A stretch of 64,000 nucleotides of DNA from Streptomyces sp. BK239 (GCF_004217285.1 NZ_SHKS01000009.1:186001-250000), one strand, 5' to 3'; positions 44,037 through 52,608 are shown, counted from the first letter of the stretch. Notes: a model not told the origin generated them from the sequence alone. Program-made: numbers and translations.

Positions 44037-44561
44037 TCAGCCCTCCAAGGTCGCGATCGCCTCGGTCAGCCACCGCTTCTCCTCGGCGCCCGTCGCGCGG
44101 GCGATGCGCAACATGCCTTGGCGGAAGAGATCCGGCGCCTCCTCGGCCCGTACCGGCTCGCCTTCGCGATAGAAGAAGCTCGCCGGTGCGTCCAGAAAGG
44201 CCTGTCGACGGCGGAGGACGGCGGCCTGCTCCGCCCGGTCGGGCAGGTGTCGCAAGAACGCCAGCAGCGTGAAGAAGCGCTGCCCGTCGGTGATTTCGGC
44301 GTCCTTGGGGTCCCGGAGCCGAGCCTGCAGGCCGGCGCGGCCCGCCTCGGTGAGGGAGAGGATCCGCCGGGGTGCCGCTCCGCTTCCCGGCTCGGTGCGC
44401 TGCTCGACCAGACCCGCCTTCACCAGCCGGGTGATGGCCGGGTAGAGCGCGCCGTCACTGACCGGGCGAATGTGGCCGCTGAGGCCCTGGATGCGGGCCT
44501 TCAGCTCGTATCCGTGCAAGGGCTCCTCGCAGAGGAAACCCAGAATCGACAGCTCCAGCAC
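44037..44561 (-). CDS. PadR family transcriptional regulator
   Basis: This 174-aa repressor has a winged helix (MLELSILGFLCEEPLHGYELKAR, then SDGALYPAITRLVKAGLVEQR) and a C-terminal helical dimerisation domain of the Vir_act_alpha_C kind (residues about 90-174). It is divergent from the MATE exporter gene, with a 19-bp inverted repeat between them, so it most likely represses the exporter and itself until a ligand, probably an exported drug, releases it. Confidence 0.9.
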   Translation of the reverse strand: MLELSILGFLCEEPLHGYELKARIQGLSGHIRPVSDGALYPAITRLVKAGLVEQRTEPGSGAAPRRILSLTEAGRAGLQARLRDPKDAEITDGQRFFTLLAFLRHLPDRAEQAAVLRRRQAFLDAPASFFYREGEPVRAEEAPDLFRQGMLRIARATGAEEKRWLTEAIATLEG

Positions 44562-44621
44562 GCCCCCCGAACCCCTTCCTGCGCCTGTCCGGACGCTTGC
44601 CCGTCCCGCGCGACCATGCTA

Positions 44622-44664
44622 CCTCTTTCCGCTGTACCTCTAATCGAGGTACAGCGAAAAGAGG
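44622..44664. promoter_or_regulatory. 19-bp inverted repeat, PadR operator
   Basis: CCTCTTTCCGCTGTACCTC and GAGGTACAGCGAAAAGAGG are complementary except at one base and are separated by TAATC. The site lies in the divergent padR-type/MATE intergenic region, and overlaps the place where both promoters must be. Its inner part GTACCTC...GAGGTAC fits PadR-family sites. Confidence 0.75.
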
Positions 44665-44674
44665 GGGAATGGTC

Positions 44675-46060
44675 ATGAGGGCAGCAGAGCACCGGCGCGA
44701 GCTGGTGTCGCTGGCGCATCCGGTCTACTTGGAGCTGCTCGCGGGCGTCACCGCCGGGATCATCAACATGGTCTGGGTGGCGAGGCTCGGCGGAGAGGCT
44801 GTCGCCGCGGTGGCCGTCGCCACCAACCTGGAGAACCTGCTGCTCGGCGTCATCCTCGTCGCGGGGTCGGGCATGACCGTGCTGGTCGCACGGTCCACAG
44901 GCGCGGAGGATCCGGCAGCGATGCGGGCCGCCGTTCGTGGCGGCTGGACACTGTGGGCGATCGTCACGCCCGTCGTCGCCGTAGGCGGTTTCCTGTGCCG
45001 CCGGCCACTCGCCCGACTCGTGCTCGGGGGCGGCGAAGACAGCTCGCTGCCCCTCGCCACCGGCTACTTCTCGATCGCGCTGCCGGGAATCGCGGTACTC
45101 TTCGCGACCAACGTCATCGACGGCATCCTGAAAGGCACGGGCGACACCCGCACCCCGATGAGACTCGCCATCCTCGCCAACGGACTGATCCTCGCGCTGG
45201 ATCCGCTGCTCATCCTCGGCTGCGGGCTCGGGGTCCGCGGGGCCGCGATCGCCACTGTGCTGGGCCGGACGTTCGCGCTTGCCTGCGGATTCATCGCGCT
45301 GCGCCGCAACGCCCTCGTACGGCAGGCAGCCAGGGCGCCCCTGGACGGGACCAGGTCACTCGCTTCCGATGCCCGAAGGGTCGCCGCGACAGGGCTGCCC
45401 ATGTCAGCCGATTTCGTCGTGCGGATGACGGGTGCGCTCGCCCTCGTGGCCGTCGTCGCCCGGATCGGTGTCACCGAAGTCGCCGCCTACGGAATCGCGA
45501 CCAAGGCCATGTACGTCGCAACCATGGCCTTCTACTCGGTACGTCAAGCCGCCGCCATCCGTACCTCCCACCGCCTCGGCACCGGACACGACGAGCGATG
45601 GGCCATCGGGCGGCAGGCACTGCTTCTCGCCGGGGCGCTGGGGCTCGCGGCCGCGCTGGCGCTGCTCACCGCCGGGCCATGGATCATGCGGGCTTTCGGC
45701 AGTGAAGGCGCCGTGGCCGAGGCCGGCACGCTCTACCTACGGTGCCTGGGACCGTACTTGGTACTGCTCGCCTGTTTCATCGCGTTGGGCGGGGTGTTCG
45801 AGGGCAGCGGTGCCAGTCCCGCCCTCGCCCGGATCACCACGTGCGGGGTGACGCTTCAACTGACCCTCGCGTACGGCCTGTCGGGGGCGGGACTGCCCGG
45901 CATCTGCCTGGCCATGGCAGCATCCATGGCCCTCCAGTGCGCGGCTGTTGCCAGGATGTACCGGCGCACAGCGCCCCCGACGACCACCCGCCTCGACGGC
46001 AGTCGGCCAGGAACCTCCGCCGCATCTCGCGACTCCACACCCGACAACCGACTTGCCTGA
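44675..46060 (+). CDS. MATE family efflux transporter
   Basis: This 461-aa protein has twelve hydrophobic segments in two halves, as in NorM/DinF-type multidrug and toxic compound extrusion pumps (LVSLAHPVYLELLAGVTAGIINMVWVARLGGEAVAAVAVA is the first helix pair). It should export a cationic or amphipathic compound using a proton or sodium gradient. ATG 44675 is placed seven bases after GAGGGGG; ATG 44669 is too close to that site. It is controlled most likely by the divergent PadR protein. Confidence 0.9.
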   Translation: MRAAEHRRELVSLAHPVYLELLAGVTAGIINMVWVARLGGEAVAAVAVATNLENLLLGVILVAGSGMTVLVARSTGAEDPAAMRAAVRGGWTLWAIVTPVVAVGGFLCRRPLARLVLGGGEDSSLPLATGYFSIALPGIAVLFATNVIDGILKGTGDTRTPMRLAILANGLILALDPLLILGCGLGVRGAAIATVLGRTFALACGFIALRRNALVRQAARAPLDGTRSLASDARRVAATGLPMSADFVVRMTGALALVAVVARIGVTEVAAYGIATKAMYVATMAFYSVRQAAAIRTSHRLGTGHDERWAIGRQALLLAGALGLAAALALLTAGPWIMRAFGSEGAVAEAGTLYLRCLGPYLVLLACFIALGGVFEGSGASPALARITTCGVTLQLTLAYGLSGAGLPGICLAMAASMALQCAAVARMYRRTAPPTTTRLDGSRPGTSAASRDSTPDNRLA

Positions 46061-46085
46061 ACTGCGGGACGGCGGCCGCGTGGTG

Positions 46086-46280
46086 TCAGGCGCGGACGGC
46101 GGTGCCGTTGGGGCCTATGCGTTCCACCCAGTAGAGCTGTTTGTGTCCGCGGCCGTCGAGGCTGTCCGCGATCTTCTGGGCCTCCGCGCGCGTGGCGTAC
46201 TGGCCTACGCGGTAGCGGTTGCCGTTGTCGTCCTGCCGTATGACGAGCCACGGCAGAGAGGTGGTGCTGTCGTTCGTCAC
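46086..46280 (-). CDS. SPOR-like small protein
   Basis: This 64-aa protein (starts VTNDSTTSLPWLVIRQDDNG) has the fold pattern of a SPOR-type domain: WLVIRQDDNGNRYRVGQYATRAEAQKIADSLDGRGHKQLYWVERI. There is no signal peptide, so unlike classic SPOR proteins it would remain inside the cell. GTG 46280 follows GAAGGAG at a somewhat long distance. A longer frame upstream to 46439 has no homology. Widespread in Streptomyces; role unknown. Confidence 0.75.
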   Translation of the reverse strand: MTNDSTTSLPWLVIRQDDNGNRYRVGQYATRAEAQKIADSLDGRGHKQLYWVERIGPNGTAVRA

Positions 46281-46640
46281 GCCCCGCGTCTCCTTCCCTC
46301 GGCGGTCCGCCCTGATGTCGTCCGCGGCCCGCTTCGCGCCCCGCCCTCTGAGGAAACCGCAATCCGCATATGCCCGAGCGTACGCCTTACCTTCACGCAG
46401 CGAACACGGCTTTTCACAAACAGGTACGCAACCAGCCAAGACGCAGGGGGCGCACGGGACCGAACGCGCCGGGCGCGGGACATGACGCCTCCGGTCGGCG
46501 CGTTGCCGGGCTTTCCGGGAGCGACCTGCGGGAACAGCGCGAAACGACCGGATTACGACGGCCCGTGAGCGCCCCCGTGGCGGGCGGTTTCCAGGGGCAA
46601 CTGCCGCGGGGTTGTGCGCCGCGCGCCCCGCGGCCGAGGT
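46281..46640. other. 360-base gap upstream of the SPOR-like gene
   Basis: It contains the promoter side of the SPOR-like gene and the 3' side of the GntR gene. An AT-richer stretch (46355-46440) would suit a promoter on the minus strand. I see no gene, repeat or clear terminator. Confidence 0.35.
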
Positions 46641-47393
46641 TCACCGCACCGGCAGGTGGTACGCGACGCGGTAGCGGTCCGCCGGGATGACCACGTCCGC
46701 CGTCTCGACCGGGCGTCCGGAGGCGTAGTAGGTGCGCTGGACGACCAGCACCGCGTGCCCGGGCACGCCGCCCAGGGCGAGGAGTTCGTCGGCGAGGCCG
46801 GGGCGGGCCCCCACCTCCTCGGCGACGTTGTCGACGATGACGTCGATCGCGCGCATGCGCTCGACGACGCCCATCCCGCCGAGCGGGCCCTCCTCGGGCA
46901 GCATCACCGGGGTGCGGCCGGTGAGGGCCAGGGGCTCCCAGGAGGTGGAGAGCATCATCGCCTCACCGGCCTCCCGGAAGACGTACTTGGTACACATCAC
47001 GCGGTCCCCGGGCTGGATGCAGAGCCGCTCGGCGACCGCCCGGCTCGCCTCGGTCTGCTCGCTGCTGGACTCCCACGTCCCGCGCGCGCACCCCTCGGAC
47101 TGCTCCTGCCGGAACGGCGTCGCGCCGCTCGCCGGGCGGTAACCGGAGCGGGCGATCCGGCGCGGGACGGGCTGCTCCCGCACGTACGTGCCCGAACCGG
47201 AGCGGCCCTCGACCAGCCCCTCCGCCATGAGCACCTTGCGCGCCTCCAGCGCGACGGTGTCGGAGACGCCGTACTCCTGGCGGATTCTGGCCTGTGAGGG
47301 CAGCCGGGTGTGCGGTGGCAGCGAACCGTCGACGATCTTCTTACGGAGATCACCTGCGACGCGCAGGTAGGCCGGCTGCTCACCGAATGTCAC
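46641..47393 (-). CDS. GntR/HutC family transcriptional regulator
   Basis: The 250-aa regulator has an N-terminal winged helix (YLRVAGDLRKKIVDGSLPPHTRLPSQARIRQEYGVSDTVALEARKVLMAEGLVEGRSGSGTYV in outline) and a C-terminal UTRA ligand-binding domain (about residues 95-245, ending ADRYRVAYHLPVR). UTRA regulators respond to small metabolites, often amino sugars or amino acids. The target genes are not adjacent on its strand except the gene itself. The inverted repeat at 47407-47432 is a likely self-regulation site. Confidence 0.88.
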   Translation of the reverse strand: MTFGEQPAYLRVAGDLRKKIVDGSLPPHTRLPSQARIRQEYGVSDTVALEARKVLMAEGLVEGRSGSGTYVREQPVPRRIARSGYRPASGATPFRQEQSEGCARGTWESSSEQTEASRAVAERLCIQPGDRVMCTKYVFREAGEAMMLSTSWEPLALTGRTPVMLPEEGPLGGMGVVERMRAIDVIVDNVAEEVGARPGLADELLALGGVPGHAVLVVQRTYYASGRPVETADVVIPADRYRVAYHLPVR

Positions 47394-47406
47394 TGGCCAC
47401 TCCCAT

Positions 47407-47432
47407 CAGGTTGTACAGACAGCTACAGCCTG
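47407..47432. promoter_or_regulatory. Inverted repeat upstream of the GntR gene
   Basis: CAGGTTGTA and TACAGCCTG form 9-base arms with one mismatch around 8 bases, 14 bases before the GntR start. The TGTA...TACA frame fits HutC-subfamily operators. Confidence 0.45.
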
Positions 47433-47540
47433 GCAACCGTGGGTTCCGCCGTGCAAGCAAAGGCCAGAGAATCACCCGATGTGATGACTTCCTCCGGCAG
47501 GGGGCTTTACGCAGGCACTTTCTGCCCACTATGGAGGTGA

Positions 47541-48911
47541 TCACACGTCGAGGCCGCCCCCGCCGGTGCCGCCGCCCGCACCGCCGCTGTCTCCGTCGCC
47601 GTAGGAGGGTCGCGTGGTGCTGAGCCCCAGAGCCTTGCGCGCGGTGACTGTGGCCTCGCCGTCCACGTACGCGTACGCGTTCTCGTAGTGCTCGTAGAAG
47701 GCGTCGACGTCGGAGGCCTCGGCCGCCGCCGTCCACTCCTTGGCCGCCTTCTGAAGATCCGTCACGAGGTCGGTGACGGGCTTCTCGGCCTCGGCGCGCC
47801 AGGGATGACCGCCCAGCTCCCGCGCCTGCACGCTCGTCATGTTGCCCACGTTGGAAGCCCAGTTGCGGTTCGCCGTCAGGTCGTCCTCGGCGAGGTCCTC
47901 GGGCTCCTGGAGGAGCACGTCGTCGACGGTGGTCATCGCGGTCAGGAACGCCAGCTGGTCGGGGTCGAGCGTGGTCTCGTCGGCGCGCAGGGAGCCGGTG
48001 AGAGCGCCCTTCTCGCCGGTGTGGGCGAAGACGCAGGTGATCTCGCGGTCGCCCCACTCCCAGCTCTCGCGGGTCGGCGTGAGGTGGTACACCTCGACGT
48101 CCTTGGTGAGGGCCCAGGAGTCCATCGCATAGGCGGACTGGAGCGTCCAGCACTGGTCCTCGGCCTGATCCGAGACGCTGCTGTCGCCGGGGTAGTCGTC
48201 GCCGGGCAGCGGGACGATCCCGAACACCTCGGCGTCGTGCTCGCCGGCGCAGGGAACCTTGTCGACGTCGTAGACGTTCTTGTCGAAGGACGCTCCCGGT
48301 ACGTCGAAGCAGTCGCCCTTGGCCAGCGACAGACTGGTGTTGCGGGCCGCCCCCTCCTTGACCCCCTCCATGAACGCGGACCCGCCGCCCGTGGCCAGGA
48401 GCAGGATCCACACCGCGAGGCCGAGGCCGGACAGCACCGCGCCCCCGATCGCCATCCCCTTGCCGCGCTCGCCCCGCTTCTTGATCTGCACCAGCGCGAC
48501 GATCCCGAGGATCAGCCCCACGGCCGGCAGGAAGCAGAGCACGCCGAGGACGAGGGCGGCGATGGCGACCCCGTTGACCGGCGCGGGCCGGTTGACGGGC
48601 GCGTACCCCTGCCCCCAGACGGCGTAAGGGGGCGCGCCGTAGGGCACCTGGGAAGCGGCGGGGTACGGGGCGTGCGGCAAGGGGCCCTGCGGATACGGGG
48701 GTTGTCCGTGCGGTTGCTGTCCCTGCGGGGACTCGCCCGTCACGGGCGGGCCGTACGGGTGCGGGTACTGCGGGTTCGGGGCCTGCGGGTTGGGGTCGTG
48801 CGGGTTCGGGGCCTGCGGGTTGGGGTCGTGCGGGTTCGGGGCCTGCGGCTGCGGAGGCTGGTACGGGTCGTCCTGGGGCTGCTGAGGCCCGGGGGGCGGG
48901 GGTATGGACAC
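47541..48911 (-). CDS. DUF4190 / septum-formation-domain membrane protein
   Basis: This 456-aa protein has a Pro/Gln-rich N-terminus of about 105 residues with a ten-residue repeat (PNPHDPNPQA), a DUF4190 double-helix membrane unit (GVAIAALVLGVLCFLPAVGLILGIVALVQIKKRG and a second helix near LGLAVWILLLATGG) and an extracytoplasmic region with the septum-formation-family signature (GDCFDVPGASF, VPCAGEHDAEVFGI). Cysteines in that part probably form disulfides. Its role is unknown; a few such proteins influence division or spore septation. It starts at GTG 48911 and is divergent from the Hsp70 gene. Confidence 0.82.
   Translation of the reverse strand: MSIPPPPGPQQPQDDPYQPPQPQAPNPHDPNPQAPNPHDPNPQAPNPQYPHPYGPPVTGESPQGQQPHGQPPYPQGPLPHAPYPAASQVPYGAPPYAVWGQGYAPVNRPAPVNGVAIAALVLGVLCFLPAVGLILGIVALVQIKKRGERGKGMAIGGAVLSGLGLAVWILLLATGGGSAFMEGVKEGAARNTSLSLAKGDCFDVPGASFDKNVYDVDKVPCAGEHDAEVFGIVPLPGDDYPGDSSVSDQAEDQCWTLQSAYAMDSWALTKDVEVYHLTPTRESWEWGDREITCVFAHTGEKGALTGSLRADETTLDPDQLAFLTAMTTVDDVLLQEPEDLAEDDLTANRNWASNVGNMTSVQARELGGHPWRAEAEKPVTDLVTDLQKAAKEWTAAAEASDVDAFYEHYENAYAYVDGEATVTARKALGLSTTRPSYGDGDSGGAGGGTGGGGLDV
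48762..48842 (-). repeat. 30-base tandem repeat in the DUF4190 gene
   Basis: About 2.7 copies of a 30-base unit encode PNPHDPNPQA. The copies are almost identical at the DNA level, which suggests recent expansion. Confidence 0.85.
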
Positions 48912-49066
48912 GGGTACCGTGCTCTCCTGGATCGGACGGGTCGGCGACGCGGACAGAACTGACGTACGACTGCGCGCATGGTAAGCGTGTGGCGGACGGA
49001 TGCGGCATGCGGGGCGCGAAGGCGACGCGACGGGGTGTGACGCCGGCGGGAAAGGGCTCTCCCGGA

Positions 49067-49085
49067 AAGGCTGTCAACCAGCCTT
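49067..49085. promoter_or_regulatory. 7-bp inverted repeat upstream of the Hsp70 operon
   Basis: AAGGCTG-TCAAC-CAGCCTT is a perfect dyad 71 bases before the Hsp70 ATG, followed by TTGATATGGG. It is unlike the HspR (HAIR) and HrcA (CIRCE) operators that control ordinary chaperone genes. Confidence 0.45.
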
Positions 49086-49156
49086 GATATGGGCATGATG
49101 GTCACCGTCAGCAGTTCTGCGCGCTCGAGGTGCCTGCGCTGTGAGGGGGATCAGCA

Positions 49157-50776
49157 ATGACACGTGTGGTGGGGATCGACTTAGGGACCACGTACTGCGC
49201 CGTCGCGGTCGCCGACCGCTCGGGGAGCCCGTCCATCGTCCGCAACCGGGAGGGCGAGAACATCACGCCGTCGGTGGTGATGTTCCAGGGGGACACCGTC
49301 GTCGTGGGCTCCCAGGCGAAGCGGTCCGCGGCGACCGCTCCCGACCATGTGGTGCAGTTCGTCAAGCGCTACATGGGGGAGACCGACCCCGTCTACCGGT
49401 CGGAGTCGGGCACGCCCTACCGGCCCGAGGAGATCTCCGCCCTGCTGCTCAAACGCCTCAAGGAGGACGCCGAGTTGGTGCTCGGCGAGCCCGTGGAGCA
49501 GGCGGTCATCACCGTGCCGGCGTACTTCGACGACGCACGGCGCAGGGCGACGCTGGACGCCGGGCGGCTGGCCGGGCTCGAGGTGCTGCGCATCGTCAAC
49601 GAGCCCACCGCGGCCGCGCTCGCCTACGGCCTCGGCCGGTCCGCCGGGGACGGCCCGGACGACGGGGAGGACGGCGCGCCCATCGGCACCGTGCTCGTCT
49701 ACGACCTGGGCGGCGGCACCTTCGACGTCACCGTCATGCGCGTCGAGGACGGCGACTACACGGTCGTCGCCACCGACGGGGACCGCAACCTCGGCGGCTT
49801 CGACTGGGACGGCGCGCTGATGAACCACCTCAACAGCGCGTTCATGGCCGCGGGCGGTCAGGACCTCAACGAGGACAGCGGACTCCAGGCCGAGTTGCGC
49901 GACAAGGCGGAGATCGCCAAGCGCACCCTCTCCACCGCCGCCCAGACGATCGTGGTGCTCTCCGCGGGCGGCCGGCACGAGCAGATCCCGTTGAGCCGGG
50001 AGGAGTTCGAGGAGATCACCGCCGAACTCCTCGACCGCACCCGCATCATCACCGAGGGCGTGCTGGAAGAGGCCGGGCTCGGCTGGGCCGACGTCGACCG
50101 GCTGCTGCTGGTCGGCGGGTCCACCCGGATGCCCATGGTGAAAGAGCTGCTCCGGCGGCTCTCCGGCGCGGAGCCGGAGCGCGGGATCGCCCAGGACGAG
50201 GTGGTCGCCCTCGGCGCGGCACTGGTCGCGCTGGACGCCGCGGTGCGTGCCGAGGAGGCGCAGGACAAACGCAAGTACGTCGGCAGCGGCGCGAGCGTGG
50301 ACTCCGCCCCGGGCGACGGCCTGGCCCGCCTCACCCAGGGCAGAGTGAAGTCCATCAGGGACGTCACCTCGCAGTCCCTCGGCATGGTCGCGGTCCACGA
50401 GGAGGACCACACCCTCGAGTACAACGCGGTGATCATCCCGCACAACACGCCCGTGCCGGCCAAGAAGAGCGACACCTTCCACACCCTCTCCGATCGGCAG
50501 TCGCGGCTCAGGGTGCGGGTGACGGAGGGCGACGACGAGGACCTGGCGTATGTGAAGACGGTCGGCGAGGGCGTCATCGAGATCCCGCGCTACCCGAAGG
50601 GCGCGCCGTTCGAGGTCTTCTACTCCTACGACGTCGACGGGATCATCCACGTCGAGGTGAAGGACGGCACGACGGGCAGATGGCTCGGCGAGTTCGAGCT
50701 CGAACGCCCCGACAACCTGGACCCGGCCGAACTGGCCGAGCTGGGTGACCGCGTCGCCCGTATCCCGACCCTGTAG
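49157..50776 (+). CDS. Non-canonical Hsp70 family protein (TTA codon)
   Basis: This 539-aa Hsp70 has a full nucleotide-binding domain: IDLGTTYCAV (residues 7-16), NEPTAAALAYG (about 148), DLGGGTFDVTV (about 183) and VGGSTRMPMV (about 317). The beta part of the substrate domain follows (VIIPHNTPVPAKKSDTF...), but the alpha-helical lid of DnaK is absent, making it about 80 residues short. Codon 9 (49181-49183) is TTA, the codon read by the developmental tRNA bldA. ATG 49157 follows GAGGGGG. It heads an operon with a J-like and a GrpE-like gene, so it is a dedicated chaperone unit separate from the housekeeping dnaK operon. Confidence 0.92.
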   Translation: MTRVVGIDLGTTYCAVAVADRSGSPSIVRNREGENITPSVVMFQGDTVVVGSQAKRSAATAPDHVVQFVKRYMGETDPVYRSESGTPYRPEEISALLLKRLKEDAELVLGEPVEQAVITVPAYFDDARRRATLDAGRLAGLEVLRIVNEPTAAALAYGLGRSAGDGPDDGEDGAPIGTVLVYDLGGGTFDVTVMRVEDGDYTVVATDGDRNLGGFDWDGALMNHLNSAFMAAGGQDLNEDSGLQAELRDKAEIAKRTLSTAAQTIVVLSAGGRHEQIPLSREEFEEITAELLDRTRIITEGVLEEAGLGWADVDRLLLVGGSTRMPMVKELLRRLSGAEPERGIAQDEVVALGAALVALDAAVRAEEAQDKRKYVGSGASVDSAPGDGLARLTQGRVKSIRDVTSQSLGMVAVHEEDHTLEYNAVIIPHNTPVPAKKSDTFHTLSDRQSRLRVRVTEGDDEDLAYVKTVGEGVIEIPRYPKGAPFEVFYSYDVDGIIHVEVKDGTTGRWLGEFELERPDNLDPAELAELGDRVARIPTL

Positions 50777-50800
50777 CCGTCGGCGCGGGGAGCGGCAGCG

Positions 50801-51988
50801 ATGACGCCGGACGGCACCCTCGACGGCCACGACCGTCACGACGCATTACCGGACTACTACGAGGAGTTCGACATCCCACGGTCCGCCACCGCGGACCAGA
50901 TCGGCGGTCTGCTGGACAAGGCGTTCCGCAAGTGGTCGAGCCGGGCGAGCCGGGCCCCCGACGCCGCGAAGCGGCGGGAGGCCGAGGACAAGGTCGCGCT
51001 GATCACCCGGTCCCGCGGGGAACTGCTCGACCCCGACCGGCGCCGCGCCTACGACCGCGCGCTGGACCGGGCGCGCCGGCCGGCCGGCCCGACCCAGGCC
51101 CGCCCGACCCCAGCTCGGCAGGCCCCGGTGACCCGGCCCGGGCAGCAACCGCCGCAGCGCGTCCGGGACTGGCTCGGGCACGCCCGCACGCTGGTCAGCC
51201 GGAACGACCTCACCGGCGCGCTGTACGAGCTGCGGCAGGCCGTGCACCACGACGACGGCGACGCCGAGGCATGGCAGCTGCTCGGCATCGTCCACGCCAC
51301 CCAGGGGGAACTGTCCAGCGCGGTGCAGGAGTTCCGGCGCGCCCTCGCGCTGCGCCCCGGCGACGCGTTCACCCACACCCTGATCGCCCGGGTTCACGAG
51401 CGGCACGGCGATCACGGCACCGCCGCCGACTGGCATCTGGCGGCGGCCCGGCTCGCGCCGGCCGACGTCACCTCGTACATCGCCGCCGCCGACAACCTCT
51501 ACCGGGCCAGGCGCTACGACGAGTCGCTGAGCGCCTACGAACAGGCCCTGCGGTTGCGGCCCGGCGACACCGACCTGCGGGACCAGATCGCCCGGATCTG
51601 GTCGCTGCGGGCCGAGGGCGCCATGGCCTGGCATCCGGGCCGGCGGCGGTACACGGTCGCCTCGCCGGACGGCGCGTCGACCGTCCGGCACTGCGTGGAA
51701 CAGGCGCTCGCCGTCGGCGTCTCGGACCTCGCCCTCGCCGGCCTTCTGCACGTCTACCGGACGGAGGCGGCCCGGGCGTTCGCCAGAACGTGGCGCTGGA
51801 CCGGCCCCATGGCCCCGGTCATCGCCGTCTGCCTGGCGCTGTCGTTCGCGCTGCCGTCGCCGTTCGACGTCGTCGCCCTCGCCGCCCTGTTCGGGCTGCC
51901 GATCGTGATGGGCGTCAAGCCGCGCTGGCGGCACGCCTACAGGGGCCTGCCTCCGCAACTCAGGCCGCAGATCAGGAGAGTTCCGTGA
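50801..51988 (+). CDS. J-like/TPR membrane protein without HPD motif (TTA codon)
   Basis: The 395-aa protein begins with a J-domain-like region (DYYEEFDIPRSATADQIGGLLDKAF, ending LLDPDRRRAYDRAL, residues about 17-88). At the place of the HPD tripeptide it reads SRASRAPDA, so the motif that triggers Hsp70 ATPase is lost. A Pro-rich linker, three to four TPR repeats (about 125-270; AWQLLGIVHATQGELSSAVQEFRRALALRPGD) and two membrane helices (MAPVIAVCLALSFALPSPFDVVALAALFGLPIVMGV) follow. Codon 16 (50846-50848) is TTA. It sits 24 bases after the Hsp70 gene and overlaps the GrpE-like gene. It probably recruits Hsp70 to the membrane. Confidence 0.85.
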   Translation: MTPDGTLDGHDRHDALPDYYEEFDIPRSATADQIGGLLDKAFRKWSSRASRAPDAAKRREAEDKVALITRSRGELLDPDRRRAYDRALDRARRPAGPTQARPTPARQAPVTRPGQQPPQRVRDWLGHARTLVSRNDLTGALYELRQAVHHDDGDAEAWQLLGIVHATQGELSSAVQEFRRALALRPGDAFTHTLIARVHERHGDHGTAADWHLAAARLAPADVTSYIAAADNLYRARRYDESLSAYEQALRLRPGDTDLRDQIARIWSLRAEGAMAWHPGRRRYTVASPDGASTVRHCVEQALAVGVSDLALAGLLHVYRTEAARAFARTWRWTGPMAPVIAVCLALSFALPSPFDVVALAALFGLPIVMGVKPRWRHAYRGLPPQLRPQIRRVP

Positions 51989-52608
51989 CTTCCCCGAGTA
52001 CGCCGAGTGCACCGATGCCGGGTTCGCCGGGTTCGGGTTCGCCGAGTTCCATGAGCGCTCCCCCGCCCGTGCCGGGGCAGCCGTCGACTGAGGCGCCCCC
52101 CTCCCCGCCGACGGAGCCCCCGGCCTCGGGGCGGCCCGACCCGTTCGCCGTCGTGGCTGACGCCGTGGACGGCATGCGCGACGAACTCGCCTCCCTCGGG
52201 GACCAGTTCCGACGCCGGCTACTCAACGACCGTGAGGTGCGCCGCAGCGTGGACGGGCTGCTGAACGAGCTCAACCACGCGCGCAAGGCCGCCGAGGGGC
52301 GGATCACACAGCCGCTCCTCTACGACCTGATCCTCCTCGTGGACCGGATCGAGGGGCAGGCCGCGCAGGACGACGCCCTCACCCGTTCCGTGGCGACGGA
52401 GCTGCTGACGATCCTGGAGAGGTACGGCATGACCCGCGTCCCCTTCGCCCGGGGCCCGTTCGACCCGGGGACGCAGGAAGCCGTCGAGGTGCTCACGGCG
52501 CCCACCCCGGAGCAGCGCGGCGAGGTCGCCGAACTGGTCCGGCACGGGTACCGGATGGACGAGCGTCTCGTGCGGCCGCAGCAGGTACGCGTCTACACCG
52601 ACCGGTGA
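51985..52608 (+). CDS. GrpE-like nucleotide exchange factor
   Basis: This 207-aa protein has a Ser/Pro-rich disordered N-terminus (about residues 1-50), a long helix (DPFAVVADAVDGMRDELASLGDQFRRRLLNDREVRRSV...), and a C-terminal GrpE beta domain with FDPGTQEAV, GYRMDERLVRPQQVRVY, which aligns with the GrpE consensus (P..HEA....GY...R.LRPA.V.V). It would release ADP from the neighbouring Hsp70. GTG 51985 overlaps the stop of the J-like gene (GTGA), and its own stop overlaps the next start in the same way. Confidence 0.85.
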   Translation: MTSPSTPSAPMPGSPGSGSPSSMSAPPPVPGQPSTEAPPSPPTEPPASGRPDPFAVVADAVDGMRDELASLGDQFRRRLLNDREVRRSVDGLLNELNHARKAAEGRITQPLLYDLILLVDRIEGQAAQDDALTRSVATELLTILERYGMTRVPFARGPFDPGTQEAVEVLTAPTPEQRGEVAELVRHGYRMDERLVRPQQVRVYTDR

